The position numbers were made by a program, and so were the translations under genes. From the NCBI RefSeq assembly GCF_039548895.1, contig NZ_JBCLVG010000002.1: a stretch of DNA of 64,000 nt; one strand, 5' to 3'. The notes under the pieces were generated by a model. It saw nothing but the letters and a program-made list of their open reading frames with translations. It ran no database searches and had not been told where the DNA came from. Below are positions 41,819-50,561 of the stretch, one piece after another (position 1 is the first letter of the stretch; every line of letters begins with the position of its first letter). Source of the stretch: Orlajensenia stereocauli. Its GTDB lineage: Bacteria; Actinomycetota; Actinomycetes; Actinomycetales; Microbacteriaceae.

Positions 41819-42864
41819 GGGCGCAGCATCACCTTCGTGGCGCGGCGCTCGTCCATCGCGGCGTAGGCCTCTGCGGCATCCGTCAACGGAAGGGTGAGGT
41901 CGAACACCAGGCCCGGGTTGACCTTGCCCGAGAGCACGTCGGGCAGCAGTTCGGCGATGTAGCCGCGCACCGGGGCGACGCCGCCGTTCACGCCGACGTT
42001 GCGGCCGAACATGCTGCGCACCGGCAGCTCGGGTCCGCCGTTCGGAACGCCGACGTAGCCGACCATGCCGCCGGGGCGGGTCGACCGCAGCGCCTGGTCC
42101 ATCGACTCCTTGGTGCCGACGCACTCGAGCACCTGATCGGCACCGATACCGCCGGTGAGCGCCTTGACCGCCTTCACGCCGTCGCCACCCCGCTCCTCCA
42201 CGATGTGGGTGGCGCCGAACTCGCGCGCGATGGCCTGACGGTCCGCGTGCCGCGACATCGCGATGATCGTGGTCGCGCCGAGTCGCTTCGCCGCGAGGAT
42301 GGCGCAGAGGCCGACGGCTCCGTCACCCACGACTGCCACGACGGATCCGGGGCCGACGCCGGCCGACACCGCAGCGTGGTGGCCGGTGCCGAACACGTCG
42401 CTGAGGGTGAGCAGGCTGGGGATGAGTGCGTCGTCGGGCTGCTCTTCGAGCGCGAAGAGGGTTCCGTCGGCGAGGGGGATGCGGACGCGCTCGCCCTGGC
42501 CGCCATCGGCGAAACCGCCGACCTTGTCGTCGCCGCCCCACCAACCGCCCTGGAGGCAGGAGGTGCTCACACCGTTGAGGCAGTTCACGCAGGTGCCGTC
42601 GCAGACGTAGAACGGAGCGATCACGAAGTCGCCCGGCTTGATCCTGGCGACATCCGGACCCACCTGCTCCACGATGCCGACGAACTCGTGACCGATGCGG
42701 TGGGGTTCGTCGGTCGGCGTCACGCCGCGGTAGGGCCAGAGGTCCGAGCCGCACACGCACGAGGCCACGACGCGCACGATCGCGTCGGCGCCGGTGGAGA
42801 GCACGGGGTCTGCGACCTCTTCGACTCGGATGTCACGTTCACCGTAGATGAGGGTAGCCAGCAT
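41815..42864 (-). CDS. Zinc-dependent alcohol dehydrogenase family protein
   Basis: 349 residues of the MDR superfamily. Catalytic zinc ligands lie in VVASCVCGSDLWPYRG and RIGHEFVG; structural zinc Cys residues are in YVCDGTCVNCLNGVSTSC; the Rossmann cofactor loop is VVGDGAVGLCAILAAKRLGA. It oxidises or reduces an alcohol or aldehyde with NAD(P)H; substrate unknown. Probably leaderless: TAGGCT at 42876-42871 lies 6 nt before ATG 42864. It is followed by the overlapping UPF0303 gene. Confidence 0.92.
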   Translation of the reverse strand: MLATLIYGERDIRVEEVADPVLSTGADAIVRVVASCVCGSDLWPYRGVTPTDEPHRIGHEFVGIVEQVGPDVARIKPGDFVIAPFYVCDGTCVNCLNGVSTSCLQGGWWGGDDKVGGFADGGQGERVRIPLADGTLFALEEQPDDALIPSLLTLSDVFGTGHHAAVSAGVGPGSVVAVVGDGAVGLCAILAAKRLGATTIIAMSRHADRQAIAREFGATHIVEERGGDGVKAVKALTGGIGADQVLECVGTKESMDQALRSTRPGGMVGYVGVPNGGPELPVRSMFGRNVGVNGGVAPVRGYIAELLPDVLSGKVNPGLVFDLTLPLTDAAEAYAAMDERRATKVMLRP

Positions 42865-43007
42865 GCCTCGAGCCTATGCCTCCTGCGCAGGCCTCGCGCA
42901 GGCCTCGGGATGCCAGGCTGACGGATGCCGTCGACATCGCGGGGCGGCGGATGCCCCGAGCCATCCTCAGGTGGCGCGATGTCGGTGGCGTCCGCAAGAC
43001 TCTCCGG

Positions 43008-44294
43008 ATGAGCGGCATCGCGGAATTCTGGCGCGCCCTGCCCACGGCGGGGCGGTGGTTGCTGTCGACGGTGGCGATCTCGACCTTCGGGCGGGGCCTG
43101 ACACTGCCGTTCACGATCATCTACCTGCACGAGGTGCGCGGCTTCGACCTGGGGCTCTCGGGCGGGCTGATGAGCCTCATCGCCCTCACCGGGCTCATCG
43201 TCACGGGACCGGGTGGAACTCTCATCGACCGCTACGGCGCGAGGATCGTGCTGCTGTTCGGCCTGACGTCGATGATCGCCGGATGCACCCTGCTCGCGTT
43301 CTCGACGGATCCCGCGGTGGCCGCCATAGCACTCGTGCTCATAGGCGTGAACTTCGGCGTCTCCTGGCCGGGCATCAACGCACTCATCGCGACAGTCGTC
43401 CAGGGCGACCTGCGCCAGCAGTACTTCGGTGTGAACTTCGCCCTCGTGAATCTCGGCATCGGGGTCGGCGGCATCGTCGGCGGCTTCTTCGTCGATGTGC
43501 AGAACCCGGACACCTTCGTCACGATCTTCCTCGTCGACGCCGCGAGCTCGCTCATCCCCATGGCACTGCTGCTCGGACCGCTGCGCCGCGTGAGCACTCA
43601 GACCACCTCGGATGACGACGACGCCCCGAGCGGCGGGTACAGGGAGATCCTCCGACAGCCCGCCATCCGCTGGCTGACCCTGCTCACCTTCGTCGCCGTC
43701 TTCATCGGCTACGGCCAGATGGAGGCGGGCTTCCCCGCGTTCGCCAGACAGGTGTCCGGAGTTTCGACCCAGGTGATCGGGTTCGCCTTCGCCGTGAACA
43801 CCGCCGTGATCGTGTTCCTCCAGTTCGCCGTGCTGAAACGCCTCACCGGTCGCCGTCGCACGCGCGCCATGCAGGTCATGGCCGCGGTGTGGGCGGGCTC
43901 GTGGCTGGTGCTCGGTGCCACGGGCCTGCTCCCCGACTCACTCGCCTCCGCCGTCGGGGTGCTCGCCTTCATGGGAATCTTCGCCTTCGGCGAGACGCTC
44001 CTGCAGCCGACCGTCCCCGCCGTGTACAACGACCTCGCGACCGACCGCACCCGCGGCCGGTACAACGCGGTCAACTCGGCCGCGTTCCAGGGCGGCGCCA
44101 TCGCGGGCCCGGTGGCAGCCGGGCTTCTGCTCGACGCCGACCTGGGCGGCTGGTACATCGCGCTCATGGTCGCCGGCTGCGCCGGAATCTGCGTGCTCGC
44201 GGCAGTGCTCGAGCGAAGCATCCCGGCGACCGCGAACGGAGTCACCGAGCAACAACCGTCGCCGACGACGGACGACGAGCGCGTCGGCGACTGA
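43008..44294 (+). CDS. MFS transporter
   Basis: 428 residues, twelve predicted membrane spans. GPGGTLIDRYGARIVLLFG is the loop 2-3 motif, NFGVSWPGINALIATVV the fourth-fifth span region, and a central loop carries DDDDAPSGGYREILRQPAIRW. It resembles drug-efflux MFS proteins; substrate unknown. ATG 43008 has only a weak CCGG upstream; earlier Met codons in frame (42951) add a charged stretch unlike family members. The C-terminal tail is hydrophilic. Confidence 0.85.
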   Translation: MSGIAEFWRALPTAGRWLLSTVAISTFGRGLTLPFTIIYLHEVRGFDLGLSGGLMSLIALTGLIVTGPGGTLIDRYGARIVLLFGLTSMIAGCTLLAFSTDPAVAAIALVLIGVNFGVSWPGINALIATVVQGDLRQQYFGVNFALVNLGIGVGGIVGGFFVDVQNPDTFVTIFLVDAASSLIPMALLLGPLRRVSTQTTSDDDDAPSGGYREILRQPAIRWLTLLTFVAVFIGYGQMEAGFPAFARQVSGVSTQVIGFAFAVNTAVIVFLQFAVLKRLTGRRRTRAMQVMAAVWAGSWLVLGATGLLPDSLASAVGVLAFMGIFAFGETLLQPTVPAVYNDLATDRTRGRYNAVNSAAFQGGAIAGPVAAGLLLDADLGGWYIALMVAGCAGICVLAAVLERSIPATANGVTEQQPSPTTDDERVGD

Positions 44295-44302
44295 CCCCCC
44301 GC

Positions 44303-44402
44303 GCCGCCGTGTGAAGGCATCCGCACGCCGGTGTCCGCTCCGTGACGCGGATCTCCGCCACGTCGCCTTCATACGGAGCCCGGATTGCCTTCACACGGCG
44401 GC
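44303..44402. repeat. Large inverted repeat between convergent genes (GTGTGAAGGC core)
   Basis: GCCGCCGTGTGAAGGCA (44303-44319) pairs perfectly with 44386-44402, and the stem continues past a bulge through CCG/CGG (44321-44323, 44381-44383). The 57-nt loop can fold further. It has the same position and shape as the CACTTCCG hairpins but a different core. It probably terminates both the MFS and clpB genes. Confidence 0.8.
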
Positions 44403-44419
44403 AGCGCGGGAGACTCCGC

Positions 44420-46579
44420 CTAAGCCTCCGCGCGCTCCACCGTCAGCGCCTCACCGTCGTCGGCGAGGCCGACCAGCACGCTGTCCCCGTCGCGGATGAC
44501 CCCGCCGAGCAGCGCCCGGGCGAGCCTGTCGTCGATCTCGTGCTGCATGAGGCGGCGGAGCGGCCGAGCTCCGTAGATCGGGTCGTACCCCCGCTCGGCC
44601 AGCCAGGCCCGGGCATCCGGAGTCACACCCAACTGCAGGCGACGCTCGCCCAGCCTCGTCGACAGCCTGTCGATGTAGAGGTTCACGATCTCGGCCAGCT
44701 CACCCTCCGACAGGGCCGAGAACACCACGATGTCGTCGAGGCGGTTCACGAACTCGGGCTTGAAGGCCTGCCGCACCAACTGCTGCACGGCGCGCTCCTT
44801 GTCGGCCCACTCAATGGAGGGGTCGACGAGGATCTGCGACCCGAGATTCGACGTCAGCACCAGGATCACGTTGCGGAAGTCGACCGTGCGACCCTGGCCG
44901 TCGGTGAGCCTGCCGTCGTCGAGCACCTGGAGCAGGATGTCGAAGACCTCCGGATGTGCCTTCTCGACCTCGTCGAGCAGGATGACCGAGTACGGCCGAC
45001 GTCGAACGGCCTCGGTGAGCTGGCCGCCCTGCTCGTAGCCGATGTAGCCGGGAGGAGCGCCGACGAGCCTGGAGACGCTGTGCTTCTCGCCGTACTCCGA
45101 CATGTCGATGCGCACCATGGCGCGCTCGTCGTCGAACAGGAAGTCGGCGAGGGCCTTGGCGAGCTCGGTCTTGCCGACGCCCGTCGGCCCGAGGAACAGG
45201 AACGATCCCGTGGGGCGGTTCGGGTCGCTGATGCCGGCGCGCGATCGGCGGACGGCATCCGCCACCGCAGCCACGGCGGGCTTCTGCCCGATGAGTCGTC
45301 TTCCCAGCTCGGCCTCGAGGCGCAGAAGCTTCTCGGTCTCGCCCTGCAGCAGGCGGCCGACGGGGATGCCGGTCCACGCCGCGATCACGGCGGCGATGTC
45401 CTCCTCGGTCACCTGCTCGTTGACCATGCGGTCCTCGCCCGGCGCGCTCTCGGCCTGTTCGGCGGCGACCAGGTGCTCCTGCAGCTCCTTGATGGTCGTG
45501 TACTCGAGGCGCGATGCCTCGGCGTAGTTCGCCTCGCGCATAGCGCGGTCGCGGGCCGTGTGGGCCTCGTCGAGCTTCTTCTTGAGGTCGCCGACCCTGG
45601 TGAGCGATGCGCGCTCGCGAGTCCAGCGCTCCTCGAGCACGAGCAGCTCGCGCTCCTTCTCCAGGAGTTCGTCGCGCAGCTTGGCAAGACGTGCCTTCGA
45701 GGCGTCGTCCTTCTCCTTCTTGAGCGCGAGTTCCTCGATGCGCATGCGATCGACCGAACGCTTGAGCTGGTCGATCTCCACGGGCGACGAGTCGATCTCC
45801 ATCTTGAGCCGGCTCATCGCCTCGTCGACCAGGTCGATGGCCTTGTCGGGCAGCTGCCTGGCCGAGATGTAGCGATTGCTGAGGGATGCCGCGGCGACCA
45901 GGGCGGCATCCGTGATCGTCACTCCGTGGTGAGCCTCGTAGCGGCCCTTGAGCCCGCGCAGGATCGCCACCGTGTCCTCCACCGATGGCTCGCCCACGTA
46001 GACCTGCTGGAAGCGGCGCTCGAGAGCGGCGTCCTTCTCGATGTACTCGCGGTACTCGTTGAGCGTCGTCGCACCGATGAGGCGCAGCTCGCCGCGCGCC
46101 AGCATGGGCTTGAGCATGTTGGACGCCGCGACCGAGCCCTCTCCGCCACCGGCGCCCATGAGCAGGTGCAGTTCGTCGACGAAGGTGATGATCTGCCCTT
46201 CGGCCTCGTTGATCTCCTTGAGCACGGCCTTCAGCCGCTCCTCGAACTGGCCGCGGTACATCGCGCCGGCGACGAGCGCCGAGATATCGAGCGAGACGAG
46301 CCTCTTGTTCTTCAGCGACTCGGCGACGTCGCCCGCGACGATGCGCTGGGCGAGGCCTTCGACGACCGCCGTCTTGCCGACGCCGGGCTCGCCGATGAGC
46401 ACGGGGTTGTTCTTGGTGCGTCGCGTCAACACCTGGCTGACGCGCCGGATCTCGGCATCCCGCCCGATCACGGGGTCGAGCTTGCCGGCCGCCGCGATGG
46501 CCGTGAGGTCGATGCCGTACTGTTCCAACGCCGACTTCTGCTCCTCCTGGGAGCTCGGCGCGCCTTGCATGTTCGCCAT
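44420..46579 (-). CDS. clpB: ClpB-type disaggregase lacking the N-terminal domain
   Basis: 719 residues against about 860 for full ClpB. The N-terminal substrate domain is absent; the protein begins just before the first AAA domain (EQYGIDLTAIAAAGKLDPVIGRD). Walker A1 GEPGVGKT is at 63-70, the middle coiled coil is complete (EIDQLKRSVDRMRIEELALKK ... ), and the second AAA domain has GPTGVGKTELAKALA, DMSEYGEKHSVSRL and TSNLGSQ. No ClpP-binding loop is seen. It resolubilises aggregates with DnaK. A HAIR-like operator at 46596-46620 implies HspR control. ATG 46579 and ATG 46570 are both possible starts. Confidence 0.9.
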   Translation of the reverse strand: MANMQGAPSSQEEQKSALEQYGIDLTAIAAAGKLDPVIGRDAEIRRVSQVLTRRTKNNPVLIGEPGVGKTAVVEGLAQRIVAGDVAESLKNKRLVSLDISALVAGAMYRGQFEERLKAVLKEINEAEGQIITFVDELHLLMGAGGGEGSVAASNMLKPMLARGELRLIGATTLNEYREYIEKDAALERRFQQVYVGEPSVEDTVAILRGLKGRYEAHHGVTITDAALVAAASLSNRYISARQLPDKAIDLVDEAMSRLKMEIDSSPVEIDQLKRSVDRMRIEELALKKEKDDASKARLAKLRDELLEKERELLVLEERWTRERASLTRVGDLKKKLDEAHTARDRAMREANYAEASRLEYTTIKELQEHLVAAEQAESAPGEDRMVNEQVTEEDIAAVIAAWTGIPVGRLLQGETEKLLRLEAELGRRLIGQKPAVAAVADAVRRSRAGISDPNRPTGSFLFLGPTGVGKTELAKALADFLFDDERAMVRIDMSEYGEKHSVSRLVGAPPGYIGYEQGGQLTEAVRRRPYSVILLDEVEKAHPEVFDILLQVLDDGRLTDGQGRTVDFRNVILVLTSNLGSQILVDPSIEWADKERAVQQLVRQAFKPEFVNRLDDIVVFSALSEGELAEIVNLYIDRLSTRLGERRLQLGVTPDARAWLAERGYDPIYGARPLRRLMQHEIDDRLARALLGGVIRDGDSVLVGLADDGEALTVERAEA

Positions 46580-46595
46580 GGCAGTTCCAATCCAT

Positions 46596-46620
46596 AAGTT
46601 GAGTCTGCTTGTATCAACTT
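46596..46620 (-). promoter_or_regulatory. HAIR-like HspR operator upstream of clpB
   Basis: GTTGAGT-N7-TATCAAC (46598-46618) with flanking A and T pairs gives AAGTTGA/TCAACTT arms. It resembles the HspR site CTTGAGT-N7-ACTCAAG, with the same G/C-for-C/G end change as one of the two dnaK sites. It lies 17 nt upstream of the clpB start. Confidence 0.7.
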
Positions 46621-46704
46621 TATCGCGGCGCAAGGTATTCCACGAGGGGCGAGTTATTTAGCCCACGATCGGGACTTTCAGTGACGGACTCGCGGATGCC
46701 GCTC

Positions 46705-47376
46705 CTAGAAGCTGCCGATCCCCTTGCCGATCATCACGACGCCGATCACGAGGAGCAGCACGGCCATTACGGTCGCGTTGTTGTGCACCAGCCAGCCGCG
46801 CAACGACTCCAACGGAGCCGCCATCTTCGACGATGCGGCGAGGTAGGCGATGACCGGCAGCGCCACGGAGATGGCTGCGATGATCACGAAGATCGCGGTC
46901 ACGACGACGATCTCGCCGGTCTCGAGGCCGGCTGTGCCGATCACGACGCCGGCACCGGCCGCCATGAGCAGGTTCTTGGGGTTCACAGCTGCGAGCACGA
47001 AGCCGAGGATGAAGCCGCGCGTGGTGGTCATCGTGTCGATGGCCGCCATCCACTTGGGCAGCGCGGGTTCCGCACCGGCTGCCGGACGCGAACTCCACTG
47101 GCGCCAGGCCAGGAAGAGCAGGCCCAGTCCGAGGAGCAGCTTGATGACTCCCGCGACGGGCTTGGCGGCATCCGGATCGCTCGCGGGGATGATCGAGGAG
47201 AGCAGCTCGAAGAGCACGACGGCCACGATGATGCCGAGCACCCAGCCGAGCAGGAAGCCGATGCTGGTGCCCTTGGCCTTCGGCGAGAGCAGCATGAGGA
47301 TGGCCGCGATGATCGGGATCGGGCTGATCGCGATTCCGAGAGCGAGCGGGAGGACGTCCCCGATGACACTGCCCAT
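46705..47376 (-). CDS. GAP/LysE-like membrane transporter
   Basis: 223 residues, six predicted membrane spans: LPLALGIAISPIPIIAAILMLLSPKAKGTSIGFLLGWVLG is the opening typical of GAP-family (Sap-like) proteins, related to LysE exporters. A cytoplasmic loop with PALPKWMAAIDTMTTTRGFILGFVLAAVNPKNLLMA follows; the NPKN motif is the family mark. Substrate unknown. GGAGG lies 8 nt before ATG 47376. It is 60 nt downstream of the SulP gene in the same direction. Confidence 0.88.
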   Translation of the reverse strand: MGSVIGDVLPLALGIAISPIPIIAAILMLLSPKAKGTSIGFLLGWVLGIIVAVVLFELLSSIIPASDPDAAKPVAGVIKLLLGLGLLFLAWRQWSSRPAAGAEPALPKWMAAIDTMTTTRGFILGFVLAAVNPKNLLMAAGAGVVIGTAGLETGEIVVVTAIFVIIAAISVALPVIAYLAASSKMAAPLESLRGWLVHNNATVMAVLLLVIGVVMIGKGIGSF

Positions 47377-47436
47377 GCGTGTTGCCTCCGTCAGCCGTGC
47401 GAGTGCCGGCGAGCGCCGGACCCACTGATCTCGACG

Positions 47437-49086
47437 CTATTGCACTGCGTCGGCGAGGGCCGCTATGGCCGCGCGGTTGGTCTCGAAGACCTGCTCCTGC
47501 TTCAGGATGCCGAGCTTCACGAGCCGCGCGTGCGCGTCGGGCCGCATTCGACTGAAGGCGAGCTCGACGTGCTGGGCGTCGAGCCACTCCGAGAGCGCCT
47601 CGAAGGCCTCGGCACCCGTGACGTCCACATCAGTGACGGCTTCCATGTCGACCACGAGGTGGTGCACGGTCCCGCTCGGCGCCGCCGAGACGGCCGTCTT
47701 GACGGCGTCGGCGAAGACCGAGCCGTTGGCGAAGAAGAGCGGAGCCGCGAGGCGCACCACGATCACGCCCGGGGCCGTGACTGCGCCCGTCGGAGCCTCG
47801 TCGAGCAGGGAGTCGGTGGGATTGTCGTTTGCGGCGAGCACGTCGATGGCCGGGTGCGATGCACGCTGGGCGATGTTGATGAGGGCCAACACGAAAGCGA
47901 CGAGGATGCCGGGGATCGAGCCGATGAAGAGCGTCACGAGGAAGCACACGGCACCGATGGCGAACTCGAAGCGGTCGACCTTCCAGAGGGCGCGGAACTC
48001 GCGGATGCCGAGGAGCGGGACGACGGCGAACGCCACGATGGCGCCGATGGCAGGCGACGGGATGTCGGCAAGCAGCGCCGTGCCGAAGATGAGCAGCAGC
48101 AGGGTTCCGGCCGCCATCACGAGCGACGGGAGCTGCGTGCGGGACCCTGCCTGGTCCATGGCGGCGGTGCGCGAGGTCGACGAGCCGACGGAGAAGCCAC
48201 CCGTTGCGCCTGATGCGACGTTGCCGAGGCCGAGGGCGAACAGATCGCGGTTCGGGGACGTGGCGTAATGGCGCTTCTCACCGTAGGAACGTGAGACGAG
48301 CAGGCCCTCCGCCGTCGTCACGAGGGTGAGAGCCATCGCCGACGGGATCAGCGCCAGCCACATGGTCCAGTCGATGACCGGCCAGGTGAGCACCGGCGGC
48401 CCCGCCTCCACGGCGCCGAGCACGGCGACGCCTGCGTCATCGAGGCCACCGACGACCACGGCGACAGTCGCGACGATGAGCACGACGAGTGCCCACGGCA
48501 CGGCACGGGCGAAGCGCTTGCCGAGGATGAGCACGGCGAGTGCGAGCACCGAGATGAGCACCGACCACCCGTTGACGGTTCCGAGGCCGGTCACGAGCCC
48601 GACGACCTTGTCGACGAACTCGCCGCCGGAATCGATCTTCACGCCGAGCATCTTGGCGATCTGGCTGATCAGGATGTCGAGGGCGAGGCCACCGACGAAG
48701 CCCACGAGGATCGGCTTCGACAGGAAGTTGGCGAGGAACCCGAGCTTCAACCAGGCGAGCGCGAGGAACATCATGCCGCAGAGGATCGCCTGAGCCAGGG
48801 CGAGCGTGAGGTAGTCGGCGCTGCCGGCCACGGCGAGTCCGCCGATCGACGATGCGACGAGTGCCGCTGCTGCGGCATCCGGAGACGCGACCAACTGCCG
48901 CGACGACACTGTCAGCGCGTAGACCACGGCAGGCAGCACCAGCGCGTAGAGCCCGGCTGTCGGCGGCAGCCCGGCGATCTGCGCATAACCGATGTTCAAC
49001 GGGATCGCGATGGCCAGCAGAGTGACGCCCGCCGTCAGCTCGCGCACGATGTTGCCGCGGTTCAGACCCACGAGCGGCTTCTGCAT
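47437..49086 (-). CDS. SulP-family anion transporter with STAS domain
   Basis: 549 residues. About 12-14 membrane spans beginning ELTAGVTLLAIAIPLNIGYAQIAGLPPTAGLYA, the SulP signature, and GNVASGATGGFSVGSSTSRTAAM in the middle; a cytoplasmic STAS domain spans about 430-549 (VVRLAAPLFFANGSVFADAV ... LVVDMEAVTDVDVTGAEAFEAL). It moves sulfate, bicarbonate or similar anions. GAAGGG lies before ATG 49086. The upstream frame beyond the ATG is antisense to the Ddn-like gene. Confidence 0.93.
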   Translation of the reverse strand: MQKPLVGLNRGNIVRELTAGVTLLAIAIPLNIGYAQIAGLPPTAGLYALVLPAVVYALTVSSRQLVASPDAAAAALVASSIGGLAVAGSADYLTLALAQAILCGMMFLALAWLKLGFLANFLSKPILVGFVGGLALDILISQIAKMLGVKIDSGGEFVDKVVGLVTGLGTVNGWSVLISVLALAVLILGKRFARAVPWALVVLIVATVAVVVGGLDDAGVAVLGAVEAGPPVLTWPVIDWTMWLALIPSAMALTLVTTAEGLLVSRSYGEKRHYATSPNRDLFALGLGNVASGATGGFSVGSSTSRTAAMDQAGSRTQLPSLVMAAGTLLLLIFGTALLADIPSPAIGAIVAFAVVPLLGIREFRALWKVDRFEFAIGAVCFLVTLFIGSIPGILVAFVLALINIAQRASHPAIDVLAANDNPTDSLLDEAPTGAVTAPGVIVVRLAAPLFFANGSVFADAVKTAVSAAPSGTVHHLVVDMEAVTDVDVTGAEAFEALSEWLDAQHVELAFSRMRPDAHARLVKLGILKQEQVFETNRAAIAALADAVQ

Positions 49087-49207
49087 GGTGTCCCTTCGGC
49101 GAACGGCGCGCGTCCGCGACCAGTCTCGACAGTACTGGCGAGTCGGATGCTCCGCCACGAGGTGGCAGGGTGGATGTGAAGCACTCTCAACGAACAGGGG
49201 ACGACGG

Positions 49208-49648
49208 ATGCCGCTCGAGGGCGAATACGAGCACGGAAGCGCCGACTTCGCGCGCAAGCAGGTCGAGGGTTTCGAGGCCTCGAACGGTGAGAAGCACAAC
49301 ACCATGCGCGGCAAGCCGATCATCGTGCTCACGAGCCGCGGAGCCAAGTCGGGCAAGCTGCGCAAGACCCCGCTCATGCGCGTCGAGCACGACGGGGAGT
49401 ACGCCGTCGTCGCCTCGCTGGGCGGCGCCCCCAAGCACCCGGTCTGGTACTACAACCTCAAGGCCGACCCGCACGTCGAACTGCAGGACGGTGCCGAGAA
49501 GCACGACTACGACGCCCGTGAGATCTCGGGCGACGAGTACGCGACCTGGTGGGAGCGCTCGGTGGCCGCCTGGCCCGACTACGCGAACTACCAGACCAAG
49601 ACCGACAGGGTCATCCCGGTCTTCGTGCTGACGCGCCGCGAGGGCTAG
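49208..49648 (+). CDS. Deazaflavin (F420)-dependent nitroreductase family protein (Ddn-like)
   Basis: 146 residues of the split-beta-barrel F420H2-dependent family. KPIIVLTSRGAKSGKLRKTPLMRVEHDGEYAVVASLGGAPKHPVWYYNLKADPHVELQ is the family core, with the KSGKLRKTPL segment binding the F420 phosphate and WYYNL near the substrate site. It uses F420H2 to reduce quinones or nitro compounds. It fits the F420 genes at 3.6-13.3 kb. ATG 49208 is preceded by GGGGACGACGG. Its end overlaps the convergent DUF2017 gene by 4 nt. Confidence 0.9.
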   Translation: MPLEGEYEHGSADFARKQVEGFEASNGEKHNTMRGKPIIVLTSRGAKSGKLRKTPLMRVEHDGEYAVVASLGGAPKHPVWYYNLKADPHVELQDGAEKHDYDAREISGDEYATWWERSVAAWPDYANYQTKTDRVIPVFVLTRREG

Positions 49649-50160
49649 TCGGGCGCGCCGCCCTCGCCGCCCTCGATCGACTCCAGGGCGGCGATGATCG
49701 CACCCTGCAGCCAGCCGAGCCAGTCGTAGAGCGGCAGCAGGGTGAGCAGCTCCTCATCGGGCTCGATCTCGCTGTCGTCGTCCTCGATGCCGAGCCTGTC
49801 GGCGAGCACGCTGCGCACATCGGTGAGGTGGGTGAGCCACGGCCAGACGTCGTCGTCGTCGAGTTCGACCTCCACGATCTCGCCGGGATCGAGTTCGCCG
49901 ACGGATGCAGCAGCGTGCACTGTTCGCGCGGCATTCACCTTGCCCTCTGCGAGGCCGGCGCGCTCGAAGCGCTCGAACTCGGCAGCCGCTGCCGAGTCGT
50001 CGCGATAGGCCGGCGGGAACAGCCGCGTGAACGCGCTGTCATGCGGGGCATCCGTGATCAGGTCGGCGATCTGGCCCGCGAGATCGGCCAGCATGGTGGC
50101 CTCGTCGGGCTCGAAGTCGATGCGGATGCGACCGGCATCCGTCAACTGCACGCTCGTCAT
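49645..50160 (-). CDS. DUF2017 domain protein
   Basis: 171 residues, acidic and helical: FEPDEATMLADLAGQIADLI, FTRLFPPAYRDDSAAAAEFERF, VWPWLTHLTDVRSVLADRLGIEDDD and LPLYDWLGWLQGAIIAAL match DUF2017, an actinobacterial family nearly always encoded right after clpS. Its function is unknown; the location suggests a role with the Clp protease system. The ATG overlaps the clpS stop. Confidence 0.9.
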   Translation of the reverse strand: MTSVQLTDAGRIRIDFEPDEATMLADLAGQIADLITDAPHDSAFTRLFPPAYRDDSAAAAEFERFERAGLAEGKVNAARTVHAAASVGELDPGEIVEVELDDDDVWPWLTHLTDVRSVLADRLGIEDDDSEIEPDEELLTLLPLYDWLGWLQGAIIAALESIEGGEGGAPD

Positions 50161-50453
50161 GCGTCTTCCCGGGCGACGGATGCCTGCAGCCCGTAGCCGT
50201 GCATGGCCGCCACGTGCCGCTCCATCTGCTCGCGATTGCCGCTGGCCACCGTGGCGCGGCCCTCGTTGTGCACCAGCAGCATGAGGCGATCGGCCTCGGC
50301 CGCGGAGTAGCCGAAGTAGCTGCGGAACACGAACGCGACGTAGTTCATCAGGTTGACCGGGTCGTTCCAGACGATCGTCACCCATGGCGTCGCGAGGGCA
50401 TCACGCAGCTGCCCCTCGAGGCGGGTGTCCATCTGTTCCAGTGTGTCGGGCAT
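50157..50453 (-). CDS. clpS: ClpS adaptor for N-degron recognition
   Basis: 98 residues. The WVTIVWNDPVNLMNYVAFVFRSYFGY core holds the NDPVN motif that binds N-terminal hydrophobic residues, and VHNEGRATVASGNREQMERHVAAMHGYGLQASVA completes the fold. It delivers substrates to the Clp unfoldase. I chose ATG 50453; the longer open frame before it is not ClpS-like. The stop overlaps the DUF2017 start (4 nt). Confidence 0.93.
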   Translation of the reverse strand: MPDTLEQMDTRLEGQLRDALATPWVTIVWNDPVNLMNYVAFVFRSYFGYSAAEADRLMLLVHNEGRATVASGNREQMERHVAAMHGYGLQASVAREDA

Positions 50454-50561
50454 CCCGTCAAGCGTCCCACGAACGGCGAGGCGCCGCATCCGCTCGCGCG
50501 TCATAGGAATTCCCAAGCAGACGCGCGACCAGCGCTCAGAGTCCGGGAATAGCGTGCGCAG

